From Candidatus Frackibacter sp. WG13 (GTDB lineage: Bacteria > Bacillota > Halanaerobiia > Halobacteroidales > Acetohalobiaceae), in NCBI RefSeq assembly GCF_900114655.1, contig NZ_FOTT01000014.1, forward strand, positions 1 to 64,000: 64,000 bases of DNA. Reading direction: 5' to 3'. Shown in pieces: positions 44,355 to 52,826 of this stretch; the stretch's first letter is position 1, and each line of letters starts with the position of its first letter. The notes below the pieces were generated by a model, which saw only the letters and a program-made list of their open reading frames with translations, was not told the origin of the DNA and ran no database searches. The position numbers were made by a program, and so were the translations under genes.

Positions 44355-45566
44355 TTGAAGAAGAGTAAGTTAAAGAAGTTAAGCTTAATTATCATAATTT
44401 TAATTATGGTCTGTCAAGTCACTACTATTCAAGCTTTAGGAGAAGAAAAGGAAGAATTTTCACTTCAAAATAAAAAAGAAGAATTAATTAATGAACAGTT
44501 AAACAAATTAGATTTAAGTGAAATAAAAGAACAGATAAATAAATTAAATAGAGATACTGGGGAATACTTACCTAAATTAAGACTAGAAGATGTAATAGAT
44601 CTCTTTACTAATCAAGAGGTTGAGTTAAAATTAAAAGCAATCATTCAAGGCTTATTGCGTTATCTATTTAAGGAGATAGTAATTAACTTTAGATTATTAG
44701 GCAAGTTAATTATTTTAGCAGTAATTGCTGCTGTATTGAAGACATTTCAAAACTCTTTTGCTGAACAAGGAATAAGTCGCTTAGTCAATAGTATAGTCTA
44801 TTTAGTCTTAGTAATTGTTGCTCTGAACTCGTTTAAAGTTGCAATTAATGTTGGAGAACAGGCTATTGATGATATGGTTAGCGTAATGCAGGCTATCTTA
44901 CCTCTATTATTGACGCTACTAGTAGCAGTAGGTAATATTACTTCTGCAGCTCTCTTTCAACCCATTACATTCTTAATCGTTAATCTATTAAGTGTATTAA
45001 TCAAAAATATTACTTTTCCAATGTTATTATTTTCAGCCGGATTAGCAGTAGTCAATAATATTTCTGATAATTTTAATATATCTGGACTAGCTAAATTAAT
45101 TAGAGAAATTAATGTAGGACTATTAGGAGCATTTTTAACTCTTTTTATTGGCGTCTTAATTGTACAAGGAACAGCAGGGGCAGTTGGAGATGGAGTAACA
45201 ATTCGAACAGCCAAATATTTAAGTGGGGCCTTTGTGCCAGTAGTCGGTGGTATCTTTGCTGATGCTTTAGATATGGTAATTGGTGGTTCGCTCTTAATTA
45301 AGAATGCATTAGGGATTTTAGGAGTAGTCATTATCTTTTTATTCTGTAGTTTCTCTCTTTTAAAGATAGTAGCATTAATCTTCATTTATAAGTTTGCTAG
45401 AGCTGTCATTCAACCGATTAGCGATTCGAGAATAGTAGCCTGCCTTGATGACTTAAGTAATAGTCTAATTATGGTCTTTGCTGCGGTTCTTTCAGTATCA
45501 TTGATGTTCTTTATAATGCTTACTATTTTAATTGGAATAGCAAATATGACAGTAATGTTGAGGTGA
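44355..45566 (+). CDS. spoIIIAE: Stage III sporulation protein AE
   Basis: 403 aa: a signal-like N-helix, a charged region, then several membrane helices. FAAVLSVSLMFFIMLTILIGIAN and ISDNFNISGLAKLIREINVG are SpoIIIAE-like. It is the largest polytopic member of the complex. The start is TTG 44355 with AAGGTGTG six bases upstream. Confidence 0.92.
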   Translation: MKKSKLKKLSLIIIILIMVCQVTTIQALGEEKEEFSLQNKKEELINEQLNKLDLSEIKEQINKLNRDTGEYLPKLRLEDVIDLFTNQEVELKLKAIIQGLLRYLFKEIVINFRLLGKLIILAVIAAVLKTFQNSFAEQGISRLVNSIVYLVLVIVALNSFKVAINVGEQAIDDMVSVMQAILPLLLTLLVAVGNITSAALFQPITFLIVNLLSVLIKNITFPMLLFSAGLAVVNNISDNFNISGLAKLIREINVGLLGAFLTLFIGVLIVQGTAGAVGDGVTIRTAKYLSGAFVPVVGGIFADALDMVIGGSLLIKNALGILGVVIIFLFCSFSLLKIVALIFIYKFARAVIQPISDSRIVACLDDLSNSLIMVFAAVLSVSLMFFIMLTILIGIANMTVMLR

Positions 45567-45571
45567 GATAG

Positions 45572-46204
45572 ATGCTAACTTATTTGGAAGTTTGGATTGA
45601 AAATTTGGTAGTAATTGTACTCTTAACCTCTTTAGTGGAGATGTTATTGCCTAAGAGTCATTTGGAAAAATATACAAGAGTAGTACTAGGTCTATTTATT
45701 TTAATAGCAGTCTTAAATCCATTGCTTAATCTTTTTAATACTAACTATAACTTAAATCAGATTACTGAGTTATTGACAGTTAGCAGCAAAGAAGAACCTA
45801 AGATGTCTAAAATTATGGAACGAGGTAAAGCCTTACAAGTAACAAATCAGAGCAAAGCAGAACAGAATTATAAGAGGCGGCTTGCTAGGCAGATTTCAGC
45901 ACTATTAGCATTTGATAAAGACTTGCCATCAACTGTTGTTAATATTAAGTTAAAAGAGAATCATCAAATTGCTAATATATTAATTAAAGTAAAGAATGAA
46001 GATAATTCACAACTAGATGATTTTAAAGGGGTTAAACCTATTAAAATAAACAAGGTTGATATTCAAAAAGAAAGAACGGTTAAATCGAATGCCCAAAAAA
46101 ATGAGAAAGATTCTTCTTTAAAAATAGCTAGTAAGGAAATAAAAGAAAGAGTAGCTAATTTTTATGGCTTAGATAGTGATCAAGTTATAGTTCAGGCGGA
46201 GTAA
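45572..46204 (+). CDS. spoIIIAF: Stage III sporulation protein AF
   Basis: 210 aa with two N-terminal helices (about 10-60) and a soluble C-terminal domain. LPKSHLEKYTRVVLGLFILIAVLNPLL is the characteristic SpoIIIAF block. It lies 5 bp after spoIIIAE. The C-terminal domain is predicted to have a ring-building fold like others of this operon. Confidence 0.9.
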   Translation: MLTYLEVWIENLVVIVLLTSLVEMLLPKSHLEKYTRVVLGLFILIAVLNPLLNLFNTNYNLNQITELLTVSSKEEPKMSKIMERGKALQVTNQSKAEQNYKRRLARQISALLAFDKDLPSTVVNIKLKENHQIANILIKVKNEDNSQLDDFKGVKPIKINKVDIQKERTVKSNAQKNEKDSSLKIASKEIKERVANFYGLDSDQVIVQAE

Positions 46205-46223
46205 TTTAGTCTGGAGGGATAAA

Positions 46224-46850
46224 ATGGCTAATAATGAGAAAGAAAAGATTACTAAGATATTTAATAGTGACATATTTAATAATATGAATACGAAGTTAGT
46301 AAGACGTTTATTTATTTTAATTTTTGCTGGGATCCTATTTATTATGTTAGGGAATTTAGTAGATTCAGACCAATCATCAGAGTTTAAATCTCCGCAACTT
46401 AATTCTAATCAAAAAAATACAACAATAGATATGAAAGGCTATCAACAAGCAAGTCCAGAGGTAGTGATGGAAGAGAAATTACGAAGAGTTTTAAGTAATC
46501 TTTCCGGGGTTGGTAAGGTAGTAGTAGATATAACCTTAGATACAGGGTCTGAATATCTATATGCTAAAAATAACGACTTTTCAAAACAGATAACCAATGA
46601 AGAAGCTACTGATGGAGGGGAACGGAGAATAGAGCAGAAAGATCAACAGCAAGAAGTAGTTATTATTCGTCGCAGTGATGGTAGTGAAAAAGCTGTAGTG
46701 CGTAAAGAAATCAAACCAAAAATCAAGGGGGTATTAGTAGTAGCTCAAGGAGCAGAGTCATCTTATGTTAAAGCAGATTTGGTTTCGGCAGTTAAAGTTG
46801 GATTAGGAGTACCGGCATATAAAATAGTAATATTACCAATGAAAAGGTAG
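46224..46850 (+). CDS. spoIIIAG: Stage III sporulation protein AG
   Basis: 208 aa: one helix (about 28-45), a disordered stretch, then a ring-building domain starting LRRVLSNLSGVGKVVVDITL and ending ADLVSAVKVGLGVPAYKIVILPM. SpoIIIAG forms a large ring in the intermembrane space. GGAGGGA precedes ATG 46224. Confidence 0.93.
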   Translation: MANNEKEKITKIFNSDIFNNMNTKLVRRLFILIFAGILFIMLGNLVDSDQSSEFKSPQLNSNQKNTTIDMKGYQQASPEVVMEEKLRRVLSNLSGVGKVVVDITLDTGSEYLYAKNNDFSKQITNEEATDGGERRIEQKDQQQEVVIIRRSDGSEKAVVRKEIKPKIKGVLVVAQGAESSYVKADLVSAVKVGLGVPAYKIVILPMKR

Positions 46851-46858
46851 GTGTAAAG

Positions 46859-47434
46859 ATGTCAATTATTTTAAAGAAAAAGTTTGTTTGGTTTTTAGTA
46901 TTGATGTTATGGGTGGGTATGTTGTCAGCAATTATTATTTATAATACTGATAATACAGTACCAGTTAATAATTCTGACATCAAAAAAGTTAAAGAAGAAG
47001 GAAGTTTAGAGCAAAAGATGAAATTAGTAGATCAGAAAGTAGTCAGTGTAGCTAAAGTTAACGAAAAAGCAGAGGAAGATCAGAAGAATTTCTTTGTAGA
47101 ATATAGGTTAGAAAGAGATAAGATTCGAAGTGAACAAGTAAATCTATTAAGAGAGATGATTAATAACCCTAATTCAAACCAAGATTTAAAGAGTCGTGCG
47201 CAAAATAGGTTATTAAATTTAACTAAGGACTTAGAAAAAGAGATGGAAATTGAGAGTTTAATTAGAGCGAGAGGTTATAAAGATGCAATTGCCTATATTC
47301 ACCAAAATTCTGTAGATATTATTATTGCTACTAAAGGATTAGAAAAGAAAGATGTAGCTAAGATTGGTGATATAGTGGCTAAAACTACAGACTTAGGACT
47401 AGAAGATATAACGATTATTGAGAAAAAGGATTAG
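46859..47434 (+). CDS. spoIIIAH: Stage III sporulation protein AH
   Basis: 191 aa: an anchor helix (FVWFLVLMLWVGMLSAIIIY) and a YscJ/FliF-like domain containing EYRLERDKIRSEQVNLLREMI and AYIHQNSVDIIIATKGLEK. It pairs with SpoIIQ of the forespore. Last gene of spoIIIA; a promoter and terminator follow at once. Confidence 0.92.
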   Translation: MSIILKKKFVWFLVLMLWVGMLSAIIIYNTDNTVPVNNSDIKKVKEEGSLEQKMKLVDQKVVSVAKVNEKAEEDQKNFFVEYRLERDKIRSEQVNLLREMINNPNSNQDLKSRAQNRLLNLTKDLEKEMEIESLIRARGYKDAIAYIHQNSVDIIIATKGLEKKDVAKIGDIVAKTTDLGLEDITIIEKKD

Positions 47435-47442
47435 TGAAAAAA

Positions 47443-47471
47443 TTGACAAAAGGGTTAAAAGAATATATAAT
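47443..47471 (+). promoter_or_regulatory. Strong promoter just after spoIIIAH
   Basis: TTGACA (47443-47448), 17-bp spacer, TATAAT (47466-47471). It is the best consensus in the window together with those at 358, 14500 and 15360. It lies upstream of a terminator-like hairpin (47491), so transcripts from it must pass or stop there. Confidence 0.7.
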
Positions 47472-47490
47472 TATAAAATAAGACTATCCT

Positions 47491-47526
47491 ACTCAGGTTA
47501 TAAATATACAAACCTGAGTTTTTTTA
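47491..47526 (+). terminator. Terminator / possible leader attenuator
   Basis: ACTCAGGTT (47491-47499) pairs with AACCTGAGT (47511-47519), then seven T. It ends spoIIIA transcripts and would also stop transcripts from the promoter at 47443 after about 45 nt. Confidence 0.8.
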
Positions 47527-47617
47527 TAAATTATTATCATAATTAAGATAGCTTAAAAAAGAGGATTTTATAGTTAATTCTAGAAATAATATTAGGAGAA
47601 TAATAGGAGGGAGTAGA

Positions 47618-49483
47618 ATGTCAAAACAGGTTAAAATAACAGATACTACGTTACGCGATGCACACCAATCTTTATGGGCAACGCGGATGAAGACGGAGGA
47701 TATGTTACCTATAGTAAGTAAACTAGATGAAGTTGGCTATCATTCTATGGAAGTGTGGGGTGGTGCAACTTTTGATGTTTGTATGCGGTATTTAAAAGAA
47801 GACCCTTGGGAAAGGTTAAGATTATTAGATAAATATTTTCAAAAGACTCCGTTACAGATGCTGTTGAGAGCACAGAATGTTGTCGGTTATAAGCATTATC
47901 CAGATGATGTAGTAAGAAAATTTGTTGAGAAAGCGGCAGAAAATGGGATCGATATTTTCAGAATCTTTGATGCTTTAAATGACGTTAGAAATATGAAAAC
48001 TGCTTTAGAAGCAGTGCAAGAGACTGATGCTCATGCACAAGCTACAGTAGTATATACGGTGAGTCCTGTACATACTATTGATCATTATGTGGATACAGCA
48101 GTAAAGTTGAGAGATATGGGTGCGGACTCTATCTGTATTAAGGATATGGCAGGATTATTGAAGCCATATAGAGCTTATGAGTTAGTAACTGCTTTTAAGG
48201 AAAAGTTAGATATTCCTATTCAGTTACATAGTCACTATATTGGTGGTTTAGCGATGCCTACTTATGTTAAGGCTATAGAGGCAGGGGTTGATGTAATAGA
48301 TACCGCTACTGCTTCGTTGGCTTTTGGTTCGTCACAACCGCCGGTAGAAACGATGACTGCCATCTTAAGTGATACTGAATATAATACAGAGTTTGATTTG
48401 GATCTCTTATTTGATATTGATCGTTACTTTGAACAAGTGAGAAGAAGAAGAGGATTTGAAAGAGGAGTTACTAGGATTACTGATATGCAGACTTTTTCTC
48501 ATCAGGTTCCTGGTGGTATGATCTCTAACTTGGTTTCGCAGTTAGAACAGCAAAATTCTTTGGATAGAATCCATGATGTTTTAAATGAGATTCCACGAGT
48601 AAGAGAAGAATTAGGCTATCCACCATTAGTAACACCGACTAGTCAGGTAGTAGGTGTGCAGGCGGTATTTAATGTTCTATTAGGCGAAAGATATAAGACT
48701 ATTCCAGATGAGGTTAAGTCTTATATTAGAGGAGAATATGGAAGACCACCAGCAGAAATAGATCCTGAAGTTAAGCAGATGGCTATTGGAGATGAAGAGC
48801 CGATTACTTGTCGACCGGCCGACTTATTAGATCCAATGTTAGATAATATTAAGGATGAAGTAGAGCAGTATGTAGAAAAAGAAGAAGATTATATTTCATA
48901 TGCTCTATTCCCACAAGTTGGTTTGAAGTTTTTGAAGGAAAGACAACAAGATAAAGATATATTTGGGGAAAATGGTCAAGAAGAAGTTATAGAGGAGGAA
49001 GAAGAAATGAATTTAGGTGAGATTAAAGAATTACTTAAGATCTTAAATGACACGGATATTTCTGAAATTAATTTAGAGACTGATGATACGAAAGTAAATA
49101 TTAAGAAAGGTGGTGCAATAGTGCAAGAAGCTGCTCAAGTTGCTGCTCCGGCTCAAAATCAAGTGCAGACTCAAGCAGAAGTAAAGCCGCAGCAACAAGA
49201 AGTAGCAGAAGCTGAGGAAAGTAAAGAAGCAGAAATTGCTGATGGAGAGACTATTGATGCACCGATGGTAGGTACTTTTTATCGAGCACCAGCACCAGAT
49301 GCGGATCCATTTGTAGAGGTAGGAGATGTAATTGAAGAAGGCGAAACGCTCTGTATTATTGAGGCAATGAAATTAATGAATGAAATTGAGGCTGACTTCA
49401 AACTTAAAATAGTTGATATTTTAGTAGAAGATGCAGAACCAATCGAATATGGGCAACCATTATTCTTAGTAGAAAAGTTATAA
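47618..49483 (+). CDS. Pyruvate/oxaloacetate carboxyltransferase fused to AccB-type biotin carrier
   Basis: 621 aa. Residues 1 to about 455 are a PycB/OadA carboxyltransferase TIM barrel (KITDTTLRDAHQSLWATRM, SICIKDMAGLLKPY, the metal HSHYIGG). Residues 464-621 are a complete BCCP: MNLGEIKELLKILNDTDISE, a linker rich in A/Q/E, the AccB-type thumb FYRAPAPDADPF and biotin Lys585 in EAMKLMNEI. It works with AccC (next gene) on pyruvate or oxaloacetate, and may also serve acetyl-CoA carboxylase. An internal ribosome site and ATG occur exactly at the fusion joint (see 49007). Confidence 0.9.
   Translation: MSKQVKITDTTLRDAHQSLWATRMKTEDMLPIVSKLDEVGYHSMEVWGGATFDVCMRYLKEDPWERLRLLDKYFQKTPLQMLLRAQNVVGYKHYPDDVVRKFVEKAAENGIDIFRIFDALNDVRNMKTALEAVQETDAHAQATVVYTVSPVHTIDHYVDTAVKLRDMGADSICIKDMAGLLKPYRAYELVTAFKEKLDIPIQLHSHYIGGLAMPTYVKAIEAGVDVIDTATASLAFGSSQPPVETMTAILSDTEYNTEFDLDLLFDIDRYFEQVRRRRGFERGVTRITDMQTFSHQVPGGMISNLVSQLEQQNSLDRIHDVLNEIPRVREELGYPPLVTPTSQVVGVQAVFNVLLGERYKTIPDEVKSYIRGEYGRPPAEIDPEVKQMAIGDEEPITCRPADLLDPMLDNIKDEVEQYVEKEEDYISYALFPQVGLKFLKERQQDKDIFGENGQEEVIEEEEEMNLGEIKELLKILNDTDISEINLETDDTKVNIKKGGAIVQEAAQVAAPAQNQVQTQAEVKPQQQEVAEAEESKEAEIADGETIDAPMVGTFYRAPAPDADPFVEVGDVIEEGETLCIIEAMKLMNEIEADFKLKIVDILVEDAEPIEYGQPLFLVEKL
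49007..49483 (+). CDS. accB: Possible separately translated biotin carboxyl carrier protein from an internal start
   Basis: In frame with the fusion gene, ATG 49007 (codon 464) is preceded at 8 bases by AGAGGAGG (48991-48998). It would give a 158-aa protein of normal AccB size, from MNLGEIKELL to the end. The ribosome site falls in the run of Glu codons (EEEEE), so it might be chance, but its position at the domain boundary makes a second product plausible. Not proven. Confidence 0.45.
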   Translation: MNLGEIKELLKILNDTDISEINLETDDTKVNIKKGGAIVQEAAQVAAPAQNQVQTQAEVKPQQQEVAEAEESKEAEIADGETIDAPMVGTFYRAPAPDADPFVEVGDVIEEGETLCIIEAMKLMNEIEADFKLKIVDILVEDAEPIEYGQPLFLVEKL

Positions 49484-49518
49484 ATTTCAGCTAGCAGATG
49501 ATATAGAGAGGTTGTGAT

Positions 49519-50874
49519 ATGATGTTTGAGAAAATTTTAATTGCAAATCGAGGCGAAATAGCTTTAAGAATTATTAGGGCATGTAAAGAGATGGGGATTA
49601 AGACGGTAGCTGTTTATTCAGAAGCTGATAAAGAAGCGTTGCATGTTAGGTATGCCGATGAAGCTTATTGCATCGGCCCAGCTTCTTCTAATAAGAGTTA
49701 TTTGAATATACCTAGTATTATGGCAGTAGCTGATATAGCAGAAGTAGATGCTATTCATCCAGGTTATGGTTTCTTATCTGAAAATGCTTATTTTGCTGAA
49801 GTATGTGAAACCTGTGATATTAAGTTTATAGGGCCTTCGGCAAGAAATATGGAAAAGATGGGTGATAAGTCAGTAGCACGAGAAACTATGATTGATGCTG
49901 GAGTTCCTGTTGTTCCAGGAACTGAAGGTGGTTTAGAAGATAAAGATGAAGCTGTTGAAGTAGCTGAAGAGATCGGTTATCCAGTAATTGTTAAAGCTGC
50001 TTTTGGTGGTGGAGGTCGTGGAATGAGAGTAGCCCATAATAAAGATGATTTGGTGCAAGCTATTCAAACAGCTAGTGCTGAAGCAGAGGCTGCTTTCGGT
50101 AATGCAGAAGTCTACCTAGAAAAGTATATAGAAGAGCCACGGCATATTGAATTTCAGATTTTAGCTGATGAACACGGTAATGTGATTCATTTAGGAGAGC
50201 GTGACTGTTCTATCCAAAGAAGACACCAAAAAGTAATAGAAGAAGCACCATCGCCAGCTTTAGATTCTGAATTAAGAGAAGCTATGGGGCAGGCAGCAGT
50301 TAAGGCTGCTAAGGCAGTTAATTATAGTAATGCTGGTACTGTTGAATTTTTATTGGATAAACATAATAATTTTTATTTTATTGAAATGAATACTAGAATT
50401 CAAGTTGAACACCCAGTAACTGAATTAGTTACTGGTATTGATTTGATTAAAGAACAGATTAAGGTTGCTACTGGTGAAGAATTAGCATATAACCAAGAGG
50501 ATGTTGAAATTGAAGGTGCCGCTATTGAATGTCGGATTAATGCTGAAGATCCTTATAAGGACTTCAGACCTTCCCCTGGTAAGCTAGAAGAGTATCTAGT
50601 TCCTGGTGGATTAGGAGTTAGAGTTGATAGCTGTGCTTATCCTGGGTATTTAATTCCACCTCATTATGATTCAATGGTAGCGAAGTTAATTACTTGGGGA
50701 GCTAACCGTGAAGAAGCTATTAGTAGGATGTTAAGAGCCTTAGATGAGTATGAGATTTCTGGAATTCAGACGACGATTCCTTTTCATAAAATAGTCTTAA
50801 ATAATGCATTCTTTAAACGTGGAGAGTTTTATACTAACTTTATTCAGCGTAGAATTATAAATGAGTTAGATTAA
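49519..50874 (+). CDS. accC: Biotin carboxylase
   Basis: 451 aa. [24 protein letters not shown]-grasp glycine loop [12 protein letters not shown], the [19 protein letters not shown] block, [14 protein letters not shown] and [10 protein letters not shown] are all present. It carboxylates biotin on the carrier of the preceding gene using ATP and bicarbonate. ATG 49519 or 49522. It is 35 bp after the fusion gene. Confidence 0.96.
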   Translation: MMFEKILIANRGEIALRIIRACKEMGIKTVAVYSEADKEALHVRYADEAYCIGPASSNKSYLNIPSIMAVADIAEVDAIHPGYGFLSENAYFAEVCETCDIKFIGPSARNMEKMGDKSVARETMIDAGVPVVPGTEGGLEDKDEAVEVAEEIGYPVIVKAAFGGGGRGMRVAHNKDDLVQAIQTASAEAEAAFGNAEVYLEKYIEEPRHIEFQILADEHGNVIHLGERDCSIQRRHQKVIEEAPSPALDSELREAMGQAAVKAAKAVNYSNAGTVEFLLDKHNNFYFIEMNTRIQVEHPVTELVTGIDLIKEQIKVATGEELAYNQEDVEIEGAAIECRINAEDPYKDFRPSPGKLEEYLVPGGLGVRVDSCAYPGYLIPPHYDSMVAKLITWGANREEAISRMLRALDEYEISGIQTTIPFHKIVLNNAFFKRGEFYTNFIQRRIINELD

Positions 50875-50940
50875 CATTTATAGTTAGTGTCTATAATATA
50901 TTTAAGATGAACTCTGTAAAACACCTAGGAGGTGGAGGTT

Positions 50941-51336
50941 ATGACTAATAACGAACAAGATGTAGGAACAGTCAGAATTGCCAATGAAGTAGTAGGGATT
51001 ATTGCTGGTTTAGCTGCCACTGAGGTTGAAGGAGTAGCTGGTATGAGTGGTGGACTTGCCGGGGGTATTGCTGAAATGTTAGGAAAGAAGAACCTATCTA
51101 AAGGTGTTAAAGTTGAGGTTGGTGAAAAAGAAGCAGCTATTGATTTATATGTAATTATGGAATATGGGGTTAAGATTCCTGATGTTGCTTGGCAGATTCA
51201 AGATAATGTTAGACAGGCTATTGAAGATATGACAGGTTTAGCAGTAGTTGAAGTGAATGTACATGTACAAGGTGTTAATTTTGGAAATGAAGTTGAAGAG
51301 GAAGAAGAAGAGGCAGAAGAGACTAGAGTGAGATAA
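50941..51336 (+). CDS. Asp23/Gls24 family envelope stress protein
   Basis: About 131 aa. TVRIANEVVGIIAGLAATEVEGVAGMSGG and GVKIPDVAWQIQDNVRQAIEDMTGL are Asp23 signatures. Asp23 is membrane-associated through AmaP, and both are encoded here with DUF2273. A Glu-rich tail (EVEEEEEEAEE) is added. AGGAGGTGG precedes ATG 50941. A promoter/terminator pair encloses it separately from amaP. Confidence 0.92.
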   Translation: MTNNEQDVGTVRIANEVVGIIAGLAATEVEGVAGMSGGLAGGIAEMLGKKNLSKGVKVEVGEKEAAIDLYVIMEYGVKIPDVAWQIQDNVRQAIEDMTGLAVVEVNVHVQGVNFGNEVEEEEEEAEETRVR

Positions 51337-51343
51337 GAATAAA

Positions 51344-51384
51344 TAACTAACCCTTAATCAGATGATAAGGGTTAGTTATATTTT
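51344..51384 (+). terminator. Terminator between the Asp23 gene and amaP
   Basis: AACTAACCCTTA (51345-51356) with TAAGGGTTAGTT (51366-51377), then ATATTTTTA. A perfect 12-bp stem. It may give the Asp23 gene higher mRNA levels than amaP. Confidence 0.85.
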
Positions 51385-51406
51385 TACTTTGGAAAGGGGA
51401 TTTTAA

Positions 51407-51943
51407 ATGCAAGTTTTAGATAGAATTATCATTGTGATCTTTGCAATTCTTTTAATGTTTGTTTCCTTAGTAATGATGTTATCAACTTTCGAATTAATCC
51501 CCCAAGAATACATAACTAATCTTATATATCAAAATTATGGTCAAATAGAAATGGGAATTGTTGGATTAATCTTTTTCATAATAGCAATTCGAATTCTTAG
51601 GTCATTAGTTCGTGGTAATGATCATAATAGAAATGCTATAGTTCGAGAAAATAGTTTAGGACAAGTTCGTCTTTCTTTGTCAGCAATCGATGCTTTAGTT
51701 AGAGAAGTAGTTACTAAAACAAGGGGAGTTAAAGAGCTTGAATCTAGGTTAAGGGTCAATGAAGAAGGACTAATTATCTTTTTAGAAGTAGTTGTAACTC
51801 CTGATATTAATATTCCTGAATTAACAGAAGACCTACAAGAACAGATTAGGGAATATTTAGGTCGTACAACTGGAGTTGTAGCTAATAATATAGAGATTTT
51901 AGTCGATAATATTGCTCAAGATTCAAATTTAAGAGTAGAGTAA
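51407..51943 (+). CDS. amaP: Alkaline shock response membrane anchor protein AmaP
   Basis: 178 aa. Two N-terminal helices (about 6-28 and 47-68) anchor it; the cytosolic part contains GQVRLSLSAIDALVREVVTKTRGV and TPDINIPELTEDLQEQIREYLGRTTGV, similar to Asp23. It recruits Asp23 to the membrane. GGAAAGGGG precedes ATG 51407. Confidence 0.9.
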   Translation: MQVLDRIIIVIFAILLMFVSLVMMLSTFELIPQEYITNLIYQNYGQIEMGIVGLIFFIIAIRILRSLVRGNDHNRNAIVRENSLGQVRLSLSAIDALVREVVTKTRGVKELESRLRVNEEGLIIFLEVVVTPDINIPELTEDLQEQIREYLGRTTGVVANNIEILVDNIAQDSNLRVE

Positions 51944-51959
51944 TAAGAGGTGGTAAACA

Positions 51960-52190
51960 ATGCCAAATGAAAATTTCGTAAAGTTTTTAGAGTTTCTTTA
52001 TGAGAATAAAGGTAGGATTTTAGGAGCCTTCTTAGGACTTTTATTCAGCATCTTCTTTATTTATTTAGGTTTTATCTTAACAGTCTTTATCTTTCTATCT
52101 ATCTTTGCTGGTTATTATATTGGTAAGCGATATGATCAGAAAGAAGATTTTCGTGATATAATTGATGATATTTTACCACCTAATAGGTAG
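51960..52190 (+). CDS. DUF2273 small membrane protein
   Basis: 76 aa with a double-helix hydrophobic core (RILGAFLGLLFSIFFIYLGF, LTVFIFLSIFAGYYIGKRYDQ). DUF2273 members are regularly found with Asp23/AmaP and their role is structural or unknown. GAGGTGG lies before ATG 51960. Confidence 0.88.
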   Translation: MPNENFVKFLEFLYENKGRILGAFLGLLFSIFFIYLGFILTVFIFLSIFAGYYIGKRYDQKEDFRDIIDDILPPNR

Positions 52191-52208
52191 TTGAATTTAA
52201 TTATAATC

Positions 52209-52233
52209 GCCACCTAGAGTTAGGTGGTTTTTG
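52209..52233 (+). terminator. Terminator of the amaP operon
   Basis: CCACCT (52210-52215) with AGGTGG (52222-52227), then TTTTTG. The following 170 bp to nusB hold no gene and no promoter with good spacing that I could assign. Confidence 0.75.
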
Positions 52234-52406
52234 TATGTTTTAAAGATAAGATGTTAAACTATTAATATAGGGTTGATACATAATAAAGTACTAACGTCTA
52301 AAAATGCTGCGTTAATTATGCTTAATACCCAATTATGAAATTAGCTTAATTAATACCTTGGTTATAATCAATTGATTCTTTAATATGACTCTAAGGAGGA
52401 AGAAAG

Positions 52407-52814
52407 ATGACTAAAGAATATAATAGACATAAGAGTAGAGAAGTTGCGCTACAGACATTATATCAAATCGATATTAATGAAGAGGGATTAGATGAAAATT
52501 TAGCAATGTTAGTTGATAGAATTGGTGAGGAGAGATTAACAGGTGCATTTTTAGAAAAATTAATTGTTGGTACATATCAGAATTTAGATACTATTGATGA
52601 AAAGCTAAATGAAAGTGCTGAAGGATGGAAAGTAAGTAGAATGGGAGTGATTGACCGCAATATTTTACGGTTAGCAGTTTATGAAATATTATATTGTGAT
52701 GATATTCCAATTGAGGTTTCAATTAATGAAGCGGTAGAGTTAGCAAAAGGTTTTGCTACTGATAAGTCGTCGTCTTTTATTAATGGTGTGTTAGGAAAAG
52801 TAGTAAGGGAATAG
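52407..52814 (+). CDS. nusB: Transcription antitermination factor NusB
   Basis: 135 aa. HKSREVALQTLYQIDIN at the start, WKVSRMGVIDRNILRLAVYEILY and SINEAVELAKGFATDKSSSFINGVLGKV match NusB. It binds boxA RNA with NusE in rRNA antitermination. AAGGAGGAAG precedes ATG 52407. Confidence 0.95.
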   Translation: MTKEYNRHKSREVALQTLYQIDINEEGLDENLAMLVDRIGEERLTGAFLEKLIVGTYQNLDTIDEKLNESAEGWKVSRMGVIDRNILRLAVYEILYCDDIPIEVSINEAVELAKGFATDKSSSFINGVLGKVVRE

Positions 52815-52826
52815 GAGGCGGTGTTT

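Noticed and set aside
44957-45385. Long reverse-strand frame inside spoIIIAE
   Set aside because: Antisense shadow of a well-supported gene, no ribosome site, and biased low-complexity composition.
52273-52368. TTGATA and a separate TATAAT before nusB as a promoter
   Set aside because: The two elements are about 85 bp apart and neither has a proper partner.
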